DNA of 64,000 nucleotides, from positions 10,263,501-10,327,500 of the forward strand of contig NC_091111.1 of NCBI RefSeq assembly GCF_024713975.1, written 5' to 3'. Positions 47,905 through 58,057 of this stretch are shown here, piece by piece. Origin of the DNA: Paralichthys olivaceus. Lineage: Eukaryota > Chordata > Actinopteri > Pleuronectiformes > Paralichthyidae. Below the pieces are notes generated by a model, which ran no database searches, was not told the DNA's origin, and saw only the letters and a list, made by a program, of their open reading frames with translations. Both the position numbers and the translations under genes were made by a program. How positions within the stretch are numbered: position 1 is the stretch's first letter; each line of letters starts with the position of its first letter.

Positions 47905-47980
<76 letters not shown>
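47905..47980. repeat. (TG)n microsatellite
   Basis: Uninterrupted TG run of 76 bases in mtfr2 intron 1. Confidence 0.97.
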
Positions 47981-47981
<1 letters not shown>

Positions 47982-48169
47982 TGGACCCCATGTATAGTTT
48001 TGGTTAGAACTATAACATCCACATCACTTTTATTTGAATGAAGAGCTTCCATCCCTCTGAGTGTTTTCTGTGCTTACAGATGTGACAGATATTTTGAAAT
48101 TCAAAGATTTGACAGTAATTTAAATGCACTAATGTATATATTTTAGAGAGAGAGAGGTGGAAGGAGCTG

Positions 48170-48330
48170 GAAAACCTGTGTCCAAAAATAATGTTATGAA
48201 GAATCCAGGTCCAGGCACTCAACGTGGTTTGAAACATGTAAAAGACCTTTATTTCAAATGGGTTGAAGCGTTAAAATACAACGTGTTTTTTGGTACCTGA
48301 TAACAGTTTACAGTGGCCTGCCACATTGTG
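48170..48330 (-). repeat. Possible dispersed repeat fragment
   Basis: Contains CAGGCACTCAACGTGGTTTG, CTTTATTTCAAATGGGTTGA and GTTAAAATACAACGTGTTTT, reminiscent of a repeat seen in fish genomes, but only one copy is present here. Confidence 0.35.
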
Positions 48331-48477
48331 CACAATGAAAACACACACAACCTAGCACCCCTCCTCACACTGCACCCGCAGTCTCCCCATCATTGGTCTC
48401 TGAGTCGGGTCGCTTGCTCTCCCTCCCCATCAGCCTCCTCTTTCCTGCAGGCAGAGAGACTGAGTCGCTGAAGAAGA
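48248..48477 (-). pseudogene. Orphan terminal-exon-like segment inside mtfr2 intron 1
   Basis: On the minus strand a strong acceptor (TTTTCTTCTTCTTCAG before 48477) is followed by an open stretch that codes LPAGKRRLMGRESKRPDSET and NDGETAGAV to a TGA at 48365-48367, and then an AATAAA at 48253-48248. This is the layout of a last exon, but no upstream exon of the same strand was found nearby. The 3' part also overlaps sequence resembling a dispersed repeat. It may be a gene fragment, part of a repeat or chance. Confidence 0.25.
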
Positions 48478-48853
48478 AGAAAACTTTAAACTGCAGTATC
48501 AATGAGGGAGGGGCACCAAAACATTCATTATGCGCTGGCACAAATGTGGCCATCTGAAATTTTACCCCACACACACTATCAAGTAGTTGCAGTCTGGAGC
48601 GACATGCACAGTCAAAGCTCCTCAAAATAAAAGTTCTCCTTCGTCTTCCTGAGATAATATCGATGATTTGATTACTGTTAAATTTGAGGTCCACCTTTCA
48701 TTTGTTCTCTTCTATAGTTAAGCATTGCATCTTTTGTTCCAGGTGCCAAGTATGTGACTTAGTGACATCTTCCCTGTGTTGGCCTCTCACCAAGTCTGTC
48801 AGCAGAAAGAGCAGCTTTGCAGTTGTCAGCCTGTGCAGGGAAAAGTCCTTCCA

Positions 48854-51600
48854 ATGTCTTTAGTGGAAGATATTCTGGATGTGCTGCGCATCGTGCTGGA
48901 TTACTTTGGCGTGGATCCAGAGATGGTGAGTGCTGCAACTCTGCATCCCTGGGATTCATCCCTGGGATTCAGGGATCCACAGTAATTGTTTTATGTGGCT
49001 GAGAAAAATCACTAGAATTGACTCCCTGAGAGTGATTGTTTTTTTGTATTTTAATCCATTTATTGCTGCATCTTTTGTCGTCTGGTCTCTAGCTGGTCCC
49101 GGTGTGGGACAGTCAGCAGTGCGGTCAGTATCGCAGCATTGTGCGGATGATTGGGACAAATCTCCCCCTGACACCATCACCACGTGTTCACTTTCAGGTA
49201 CTGTGCAACTTTCTAACAGGGTGATGCAGTAAAACCAATAAAACTACAGATTGTCGTGTCATAAAATTACACATTTTACCTTTTTCACTTCTACAAAGCA
49301 GCTGTGGATCTATGTGCCTCATTCATAGCTCATCCAAATATCTATAGGTGTAACATCCATGTTTTTGCCTCAGGTCCCTTTGCTCACCTATAAGCCCCAT
49401 GGATATGTCGACGTCACCGTGGAAACGCCGGCCATCCCCTCATTTGCTGACGTCATGTGGGTGTTTGAGGATGAGGGGGACAGTTTTGCCAAGACCAGGT
49501 AAGCACATAAACAGACGTGGCTCAAACACACAGGGCAGTTTTTCCTTTCACGCTCCTGCTCCTCGATCACTGGTTACAATCACAAGCAGTAAAGCGAAAC
49601 ATCAATAGTCTTTGTGATTTAACCATCATTTTCTGCAGCTGCATGGCAGCTCCATGTCATAGAATCCATCCGTATCGTTGCATTTTATTAAAACAGATCG
49701 AAATGTTGCGAGGGTCCAAGATGGTTTTAAACACTGGGTGTCGTTTTGAGCCATCATCAACCCATAAATGTTGAAATTTTTCTAAATTTAATTTTAATAT
49801 GATATTAAAACCAGCAATAAAATGTTTCATTGAAGAACAGTCATAATTTAGTTTTCAGCCCCAAAAAAACATTTTAGCAGCAAATACTAGCTTCTGTGTT
49901 TATTTATGATTCATTTAGATTAATAACTCTTCTACATAAATCGCACTGTGGCTGATTTAGTTAGTATGCAGAATTGTTTTCTCTTGCAAAATCAATTGAT
50001 GAGTTTAAGAGTGTCTGTGTACTACAGAGAAAAACTTTATTTTCTGACTGTACACTAAATAATTTGGTCAAGTATAAAGAGGTGAAACGTCCATGTGCAG
50101 GAACCATTTACCTCCGAAGAAGCGAAGTACTGTAAATCGAGATGTGGTGAGATACCCGGGACCGGGCACGAAGCAAACCCAGAGAGGAGGCAGAGGTGTG
50201 AGACAGAGCGCTGATCCAGACGCCCTGAAGAAGATCACAGCCCTGGAGAGTGAGCTGCTACAACTACGGGCTCAGATAGCCATGATTGTCACCGCTGCTC
50301 CAGCCTCAGGTGCTCAGTCTTTGTTCCTTGGAACTCAACTCATCACAAACATGTTTATCCTCAGTACGTCAAACATGTGCAATTTAGTTTTTAACCTCGC
50401 AACATGTTTTAGGTCTGAACAAGCTCCAGACTGCCCCAGGAACACCTCTGATGTCTCCTCATCCACCTCTTACCTCCACACCTCGCACTGCTGCTCCTCC
50501 ACCGCCTCCTCCTCCTCCTCTACCTCCCTGCACTAGTGTCTCCACTGACACTTTGTCTGTGACAGAGCTGATCCGCCAACGAAGGAAAAACGAGAAAGAC
50601 CCCGGCGGGGGGGCAGAAGTTAAAGGGATCCCCTCAATGCTGGATGTTCTCAAGGACTTAAATCAAGTGACACTGCGCTCGGTGGAGAGGTAAGCATCAG
50701 CTTTGACAGAATGTGTAGGCGTGTCAGTGATTTTGTTATAAATGTTTGGGGTATTTTCTGTCCATCCGTCCCAATCCAGTGAACGTGATATCTCATGAAT
50801 GCCTTAAGGGAATTTCTTCAAATTTGGTAAAATTGTTCAGTTGGACTCAAAGATAAATTGATTTGATTTTGGTGGTGGAGGTCACAGTGACCTCATGTTA
50901 TTGTGAACGGGATATACCAGGGACATCCGTAGAGATGAAACAAGATAATCCTTTATTAGTCCCACAATGAGGAAATTTGCTGTGTTGCACCAATAAAACC
51001 AATAAACATTGGATCTGTTGCACACTTGGACTCAAAGATGACCTGATTCGATTTTTCCGGTGGTAATTCTTGTTGTTTGAGTTCCATCAATGTTATAATC
51101 CTAGAATATGATTGTTTGCATCTTAAGGTTGCAGAGATGTCTCCTCGGTGTGCCATTACCTACTCATTTATTTTTATTATTTTTCTTTATTGATTTAATA
51201 ATAATAATTTTTGTTTTTGTCCCCCCAGGTCACCAGGGGGCACACCAGTCAGGAGGAGACGCAGTAAGGGAGGGGGAGCACTGCTCAATGACCCAGCAGC
51301 TCTTATCGCAGAAGCACTAAAGAGAAAGTTCTCCCAGTATCGCCATAACAACTCGTCCGACAAAGAGAATTCCCTTGAACTCTCGCCTTTCGGCAGCCCG
51401 GAAACACCTAAGGTTTGTCTTCCACAGACACACCCCCATACTAACACACCTCTGTTTGTATCAGTGTGTTCATTGAAGATGGTTTATGTCATTTTAGGAA
51501 GTTATCATCACAATGATTGTTAGTTAACCTGACACTTCTGTTCCAGGTCCCTCACCACACCAGACGCAGTCAGGGACGACGCCACCTGCTGTCCCGTTAA
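48854..51600 (+). CDS. mtfr2: Mitochondrial fission regulator 2
   Basis: Seven coding exons join to 341 codons plus TAA: 48854-48925, 49093-49197, 49374-49498, 50101-50309, 50413-50689, 51229-51412, 51547-51600. The N-terminus (MSLVEDILDVLRIVLDYFGV) and the RSIVRMIGTNLPLTP and PSFADVMWVFEDE blocks are the MTFR-family signature. A coiled coil follows (ALKKITALESELLQLRAQIA, about residues 144-163), then a proline-rich segment (about 199-209), the conserved SMLDVLKDLNQVTLRSVERS region and NDPAALIAEALKRKF (about 283-297). The family acts at mitochondria and promotes fission. A KEN motif at about 308-310 could be an APC/C degron. The ATG chosen is the first one in the exon that begins at 48743. 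It is divergently paired with the armc1-like gene. Confidence 0.93.
50765..50935 (+). repeat. Dispersed repeat, family C, copy 3, with a perfect ERE
   Basis: GTGAACGTGATATCTCATGA, TTGGACTCAAAGATAAATTG and GGAGGTCACAGTGACCTCAT place this with family C. The perfect ERE AGGTCACAGTGACCT is at 50879-50893. The repeat lies in an mtfr2 intron. Confidence 0.7.
50938..51010 (+). repeat. Family D repeat tail inserted into a family C copy
   Basis: AACAAGATAATCCTTTATTA followed by GTCCCACAATGAGGAAATTT. The same string type recurs at 57414-57470, and shorter relatives at 20373-20410 and 24274-24300. Family C sequence (TTGGACTCAAAGATGACCTG) resumes at about 51015. Confidence 0.6.
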
Positions 51601-52320
51601 ATGATCACCTCTAAACCCAAAAGATTAAATGCAAGAGAGCTCATCAGCCAATCACAGCTGCCACAGATATTTCATTTTGTTTGTGTGTCAGTTTTTCTTC
51701 TTGTAAGAGTGTTTGTTTCACAATGGACAAAACGCTTGACGCTGGCGTGTTTGTCTTTGTTGGGAGGTTTGAATGTATATTTTTGTTTAGGTTGATGCTG
51801 TAAGCAAGGGTAAAAGTGTTGTTTTGTTTTTGTGAATTGCATTCCTGAGTTTCCAGTGTTTTTTATAGTGGTATGTTTGTTTGCAGAGCTTCTTTTTAAA
51901 GGAGATTTAAATTTATTTAAAGGAGGCATCCTATGCTCCTAAGTTGAGTTGTTACTTGAAAAGGTTTACGTGCTCTAATGTTCAGAAAACATCACTTTTT
52001 TCATACTGTCCATCGCTGCTGCTCCTCCTCTTTTCAGCCTCTGTCTGAAACACTCGCTTTTAGCTCCTGTCTCTTTAAAACACCCTTCCCAGTAAGCCCA
52101 GTCTGATTGGCCTGCTGGCCCACTGTCCTGTGATTGGTCAATAGTTTCCATAGTGTGTCGAATGACCCTCACGTGACCTGGTTATGTTAGGGGGCAGAGA
52201 CCTGAAAAAGCAGAACACCCTTAAACAGGTATGCAATGTAGCTTGTAGCCACCAGCCCTCGTGTCTCTAAAATCACTTTATGAGGCTTTAATCTCAATCA
52301 AGTGAAATAAAAAACATTGT
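51601..52320 (+). other. mtfr2: mtfr2 3' untranslated region with embedded repeat
   Basis: No coding sequence. AATAAA at 52306-52311 is a likely poly(A) signal. The segment 51895-52290 resembles a dispersed teleost repeat (see separate entry), so the UTR probably gained its end from an insertion. Confidence 0.5.
51895..52290 (+). repeat. Dispersed repeat in the mtfr2 3'UTR
   Basis: The series CATCCTATGCTCCTAAGTTG, TCAGAAAACATCACTTTTTT, CATCGCTGCTGCTCCTCCTC and TTTTAGCTCCTGTCTCTTTA follows the block order of a repeat I recall from other fish genomes. Only one copy is in this window, so the identification rests on memory. Confidence 0.42.
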
Positions 52321-53194
52321 GTTTTGGGATTCATGTAGCTTTACTCTATGCAACTGCAATTTCAGGTTTTTTATTTTGTGAAAATGTTTAAATACACTGT
52401 TTTTTGACGAACACCTGCTTTGTTTCCAAATCCTTTTTAATGTTAGAATTTTTGTGTCTGAACTGAGGTTCAAACTGCTGGAGTGCAGAACATTGTAAAA
52501 ATGTCGACGTAATTTGACATTGTTGCGTTCGGTGACGTTTTTAAGCATATATGAGCTTGGTGTTGGCCAGGCACGATAAAAAGAGGAAGAGAAATTCTTT
52601 TTAAATTAATATCAGACGCTGTTGCTAGAGTACACAAGCCTGTCTCTGCCAAGAAATCACACAGGGACATTAACAACCTAATGATGTACATCAGTGTTTA
52701 AAACCAGAATAAATCACAACAGGGATTAATTATCATGTACGTTTTTTATTCACAGATGATGTTGATGTCTGATTACATTTTGCTTAAAAATAATAAAATA
52801 TGTTGAAATAGTCTCAATTGTCATAATGAAGATTGTTCTCCTTTGGGGCACTAGTGTTCTCTTGCATGGGGTCCAAACCCATCATATATAAAACAGCCTT
52901 GACTTGCATCAGATGTTGTTCCATTTTTGGTACATGAATGTCTGTGTGTTCAACTATGTAACTAACTTCACTGCAATGCCTCCTTCATGGATTTGTCTGG
53001 ATTCAGAACTTATACGTGTCATAGATACAGACGAAAACCATATTTGAGAAAAAGTGTATTTGGTCTGGTACGTGTCCCATCCACTCACATGGAGGAGGCA
53101 TGACTTATCCTGCAGACCCCAAAAGGGGTTTGTAGAGGAGAACTGCTGTGAGAAGAAAATCCTACACCTATATTTAACATTTTTTAAAGCAACT

Positions 53195-53200
53195 TTATTT
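53195..53200 (-). terminator. Candidate poly(A) signal of the small minus-strand gene
   Basis: AATAAA on the minus strand, about 270 bases past the stop. A second one lies at 52745-52750. Confidence 0.45.
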
Positions 53201-53472
53201 ATAACAGAGGATACTGCAAAACAGTGACAAACTTGTATGCCTACAATTAAATAAATCTTTCACCCAGTTCGAAACATTCTTACGTAAACTGGACTGCTTA
53301 ACTTAACTTTCATTCATTAGTTGTAGCTTAATTGTACAGATTGGTTTTCACATATTCCACCTCATATAGTTCTAATTCAATCCACCAATATTTTTATGTA
53401 TGTGGGTATAGGATAAAAACTTCGATAATGCCTGGGATGCTATAGTGTCCTTTCAGATATTCAACAATGATT

Positions 53473-54576
53473 TTAATCATCCTCATCGACCTCGTCCTCA
53501 AGACTGTGGAAAATAGAACAAACAAGTTTACAGTTATTAAATACCATTGTGTCTTAATTGTGTAAAATAATCATGTTCTGCAGTTGTACAGTATCTAGTC
53601 TTAAAAAAATAGAAATTAAAATCCCCATAGACAAACAGTTAAAAAAGTAAAGATGTGTAAATATCAACATTTAATTCATCATCAACCTAGAAATGAAAAA
53701 TGTGAAAAAGTGAGGCTTTTTTGACTAAACAAATAGTAAATATATTAAATAGAATAAACATCTGGGTAAAATAAAAGACACAGAAGCTGTTTGTTATCTC
53801 AAGTGAACATTGTTTGAGACATAATTTGTCAAAGTAACTTTATTTATTTTTTTACCTGGCATTTGAGTCAATGACGATCTCAGGAGGTTCCTGCAACGTT
53901 GCGATGTCTCCCTCATCTGTGTAACAGTCTAACTGGAAAACTGTCACGGAACTACAAGTAAAACGGAAAAAGTAAAACTACATATAAGTAAGTTTGCATG
54001 TTGAATATGCAAAGAGTTGTGCACCTGAAAATAAGAAATAATAACCTCTGAGGGTCTCGTCCATCACCACTGGCCGTCACATGTGCAGCAACCTGGCCAA
54101 GGGACGAGAGAAAACACAATCTTAACAACTGGACATAAAATTCCATTAACTCCGATTTTTTTGTTTCCTTATGAATGTGACTTTTTTTAACGGCTGTTTG
54201 TTAATCACCTGATGAAAAGGAATGGTAAATGTTTCATCGTCATAAATGACTACACCAGGACATCCAGCAGCATCGTCCACACACTCGATCGAGATCGGCA
54301 AAACCTTTAAATTCGACAAAAAATGGAATGTATCAACAATCGGCCCGTTACGCTACCAAACTGTCACGGCAAACGGCTTTATCGCTACATGCTAACAATG
54401 CTAACGCATCAAACAAATGAGCACAGTCAAAGGAAGTCAACCCACTTAACAATACAGATAGTTTTATGCAACTATTTATACAAGTATTTATACAACATCC
54501 GCATACTTTACCAAATACCTGTACATGTGTCTTAATTTCAGCTCTGAATCAAACTTACACACTTACACACCGCCAT
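53473..54576 (-). CDS. Unidentified 95-residue acidic-tailed protein, five exons
   Basis: Five minus-strand exons (transcript order 54576-54559, 54304-54209, 54092-54046, 53951-53856, 53503-53473) join in frame to 95 codons plus TAA. All have GT/AG borders and phases agree (0, 0, 2, 2). The protein starts MAVCKCVLPISIECVDDAAG, continues GVVIYDDETFTIPFHQ and VTVFQLDCYTDEGD, and ends NASLEDEVDEDD. It has no signal peptide or membrane segment; the tail is strongly acidic, so a soluble cytosolic or nuclear protein is likely. I do not recognise the family. A shorter first exon (MA only, donor GCG|GTGTGT) is possible; the chosen donor GTAAGT is a better match. Its 3' end converges on mtfr2. No function is claimed. 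Confidence 0.75.
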
Positions 54577-54640
54577 TGTTTTATTCTTCCGCTCGAACAC
54601 AATACGTCGCAGTTTTGTGTCGTCAGAGCATTTACATATT
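54577..54640 (-). promoter_or_regulatory. Probable promoter of the small minus-strand gene
   Basis: The ATG at 54576 is preceded (reading minus) by a short CpG-containing stretch (CGTATTGTGTTCGAGCGGAA). No TATA box. The transcription start is inferred only from position. Confidence 0.3.
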
Positions 54641-55598
54641 ATATTATTTACTATACTAATACATGTGCAGTAATGCTGAGCAAATCAAAATGCTATTTGA
54701 ACAATCACATGAAACCCTTTGCTTTGCCAGGTTTATTTCTGACAATTGTTTTTTATTTGTGTTTAGAGACTATATTTGTTTCGAGTACAAAGATTCTCTT
54801 TTAATTCCCCTCTATAAACTAAAACCTAATGTATTGTAAAATAACACTCACTCTGAAAAACATAAAGGTACCTCTGTTCCCCCATAATCCTTGCTAGTTT
54901 TTTAACACATTTCCCTATATGCTGACAACACATGAATCTACGTTTACAAATTCAGCAACTAAATTTGTTCATTTCCTCCAGAGCCCTTAGAAATAAATCA
55001 TACCTTGTTAAGATTCTTCAACAGGATGAGAATGTTTCTTCTCTTCACGTTGATTCATATCGGACAATAAGACTAAATAAGATACACAGCATTCGTCCTT
55101 GTTGGCTGAGTAGAGACGGTTCCAGTATCTGAAGATGTCTTCTCATCCTCTCTGTGTTTCACTGAAAAGAAGAATGGATCTCTTCCCCTGTGCTGTAAAA
55201 CTAAAATGAAATCTCACGTATATTTTTCCCCGCTGTTGAATGTCACAGATGACACTGGTGTTTCAGTTCTCAGAGCCTCTGCAAGTGCGGTGCAACAGCC
55301 CACAAAGCCACAGGATGTCATGCTGTGTTCAAGTTTTCATGCATCTTTTATGGATTCATTTTATCATCACTTTTTGCATGATAGAGTAACTTCATGCTGT
55401 GCTTCTGTTGAAGACAATTATCATTAAAGTGGTCATGAACAGACAGGAGGTGGTTATTGATGGAGCTCTGCTGTCAGTGGATTACATGCATTAATTAACT
55501 TATGGTTACAGTGGGTTAATGAATACTGTTTCTATGTGAAAGCAATTGATTGATCATTTAGTCGGTCAGTCAAAGGTTACCTTCTATATAAATGTAAT

Positions 55599-55635
55599 TA
55601 TATATATGTATATATATATATATATACATATATAT
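55599..55635. repeat. (TA)n microsatellite, interrupted
   Basis: Alternating TA with single G and C interruptions. Confidence 0.9.
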
Positions 55636-56654
55636 AACAGAACCAGCTCCAGATACCATCTGGACGTTGTAGAATCACCTGAGAATTTAAGATGCATAAG
55701 GACCTGTTACTACAGAAGTCAAAAGTTCTGCTATAGATTCACTAAGAGCTATGTACAACTACAGCCAACATTTAAAATCATCATGTTGTCTGAATGACAG
55801 TAAAAAGTATCAAAATGTCTTAAATTCAAATTAACTATCATGTCACTACAGTTCCTGTATTTCCATTTTGATAAAATAGTACAAGAGAGGATTACATGTG
55901 GCCCAATACTGGAACATTTGAAACATCCGCACCCACATTTGTATCGTAGGTGGATGTATAAGGTTAACTGCTGTTACCCACATCCTACAGAGATGATGCT
56001 GAGTATCATAAGTACAAAGCAAACCAGAAACATAGGATTACAAACAGGTTTAATGACAGACAACCCAGAATATTATTGTAAATCTTAAAAACACAAGTTA
56101 GGGTAAAATGTATTGTACCTTTTGTGTATTTGTGTGTATACGCTGCATATACATAAAAAATTTGCTGAGTTTCAATCACCAGGTATTAAAATATTAAATG
56201 ACCAATATAGAACAGTGAAATGTGGGGTATATTGATATTTACGTTTTACTTTTAACAACTTCTGCTTCTACTTGTTCTTTATTATCCACCAACTAGAGTG
56301 CAACCTGTTCTTCCACTTGTTTAGGTTTCTGAATGATGTCCTGCTCTGAACAGTCATTATATTTAGAGCCTGCAACCTTAACTTCTTCTCCACCAGATGT
56401 CAGCCTTTTCCATTTGTTTGTCAGTTAAATGCATTTTTGTGACTCTATGTTATAAATTGATATTTTTACCACAGTAACAGAGAAGGGACCCTTTTCTTAT
56501 TGTCTCACTTTCCTCTAAAAGGCTGATTTAAGTGTTTAAACAGCACCTCAGTCTAAGAGTGAGTATTTTATTGTTCCTCATAGACAGTTACAGGATTTTA
56601 ATTCATCTATTGTCATACTCATACTGGAAAGTTCCTCTCTGCAAGATTCTACAA

Positions 56655-56930
56655 GATGTCAGAAACGTTTTTTTCCAGTTGTCGGCTCCTTGTTGACATG
56701 ATTCTGTCACAAAATGTCTGCACATTTGTCAGCTGCACCTTCATGATGCCAATCTCCTGTTCTATCACATCCCACAGGTGTTTGTTGGGTTCAGACCTGG
56801 TGACTGGAGGCCCCTGAAGTTCACTGAACTCACTGTCATGATGTGAAACCAGGCTGCGACATTCAAACAGGGGCCCAGAGTGACAGATGTGTCCCACTTT
56901 CTTTTGAACGCAAACTCTGTCCACAAGTTC
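56655..56930. repeat. Diverged transposon-like repeat fragment
   Basis: The blocks CTATCACATCCCACAGGTGT, TTGGGTTCAGACCTGGTGAC and CACTGAACTCACTGTCATGA match, in order, a dispersed vertebrate repeat I recall, related in style to 30150-30890. No open transposase frame. Confidence 0.55.
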
Positions 56931-57413
56931 AACCTTAAAAAATGTTTGTTACTATGTTCATCCAGAAGATGGTGCCCTTGAATATCTAAACCATCAATTA
57001 TTCTATATTATGCAAAGCTTTTTTAAGTCACAAACAGTTTTCTAATTTCCTTCCTTACAATGTCATCTTACAACCTAGTAAGTATTTACATTCTGTTCAA
57101 TATATTAGACAACAAAACGACTATTGAGCTGGGTAATATCTACAGCACTCTTTCTAATGTTGACGTCTTTAAAAACAATTCAAACCCATATTTGAATCAA
57201 TTTTTGTATCTTTCTCTTGCATATTTTTTACTGTCTTTTATTGCATATATTTGATGTGTATTACTACTCTGGTGTTATTTTATGGATGTGAAGCGATAAT
57301 TGACTTTAGTCTAAGAAAAGTGGTAACTTACTAACTAACTTACTTTCTTACTTATTTATTTACCGCCATACTTTTCCCTGAAACCACTTACTAAATATAA
57401 TAATTTAACAAGA

Positions 57414-57470
57414 TAGAAGATAAGATAAGATAATCATGTATTAGTCCCACAATGGGGAAAGCAGTAAAAA
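57414..57470 (+). repeat. Family D repeat tail
   Basis: GAAGATAAGATAAGATAATC followed by TGTATTAGTCCCACAATGGG. Same type as 50938-51010. Confidence 0.6.
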
Positions 57471-57659
57471 ATAGAAATAGAAATAATAATACATACGGTG
57501 TAAATAGAACATATACATAGCCACTGAATTGCAACGATAGAAGTGAGCAGGTACTATATGTTTACTTCTGAGTTGACACCAGCCTCATTGAGTTTATGTC
57601 TTCACTTTAAGTTTAACACATTCCAACTTAAAAACACATTTAATTATAAAAGTAATTTG

Positions 57660-58016
57660 TATCGAGCGCTGATTGGTCCAGCTCGTTGCATGTCCCGCCC
57701 CTGTGATGCTACAACCAGCCCCTCCCCTCTCCTCTCCCTGCGGCTCACAGCAGCACGCGCACACACACATTCTCACACACACACACACACACAGGGCAGG
57801 TAAGGTCACACACAACCGGAGCAGGAAACTGTTTTATTTCTTTTTTAATAATAATAATGATGATGATGATCATATTGAAAATAAACAGGTGTCAGACACG
57901 ATCACCTTTACATCCCGCTGCACGAGCTCCGGTCTGCGTCACCGTGACGTGAAAACACGCCGCGCGCACCTCGTTCCGCCGCAGCCATGATGGTTAAATG
58001 TCCTGTTTAACGGTAT
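57660..58016 (+). promoter_or_regulatory. GC-rich promoter-like block with possible first exon
   Basis: The block contains a CCAAT-type ATTGG (57672-57676), GC-box-like CCCGCCCC and CCCCTCCCC, a CA tract (57774-57793) and CpG-rich sequence around 57940-57990. A donor-like CG|GTATGT lies near 58012-58018. No clear protein start follows: the ATGATGG at 57987 reaches a stop after a few codons. It may be the promoter and 5'UTR exon of a gene extending right of the window (pde7b would fit synteny) or of a noncoding RNA. Confidence 0.4.
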
Positions 58017-58021
58017 GTAAA

Positions 58022-58024
<3 letters not shown>

Positions 58025-58056
<32 letters not shown>
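58025..58056. repeat. (CA)n microsatellite
   Basis: CA run of about 32 bases, just after the GC-rich block at 57.7-58.0 kb. Confidence 0.96.

Positions 58057-58057
<1 letters not shown>

Larger units (their letters stand above)
54641..57659. other. AT-rich noncoding stretch; no gene seen
   Basis: No recognisable coding exon. It contains a TA-rich microsatellite (55599-55635), a transposon-like repeat fragment (56655-56930, minus orientation unclear) and a family D tail (57414-57470). Confidence 0.55.

Noticed and set aside
48776-48853. In-frame extension upstream of the mtfr2 ATG
   Set aside because: It lacks an ATG (starts only at GTG) and has no similarity to MTFR2, whose N-terminus begins MSL.
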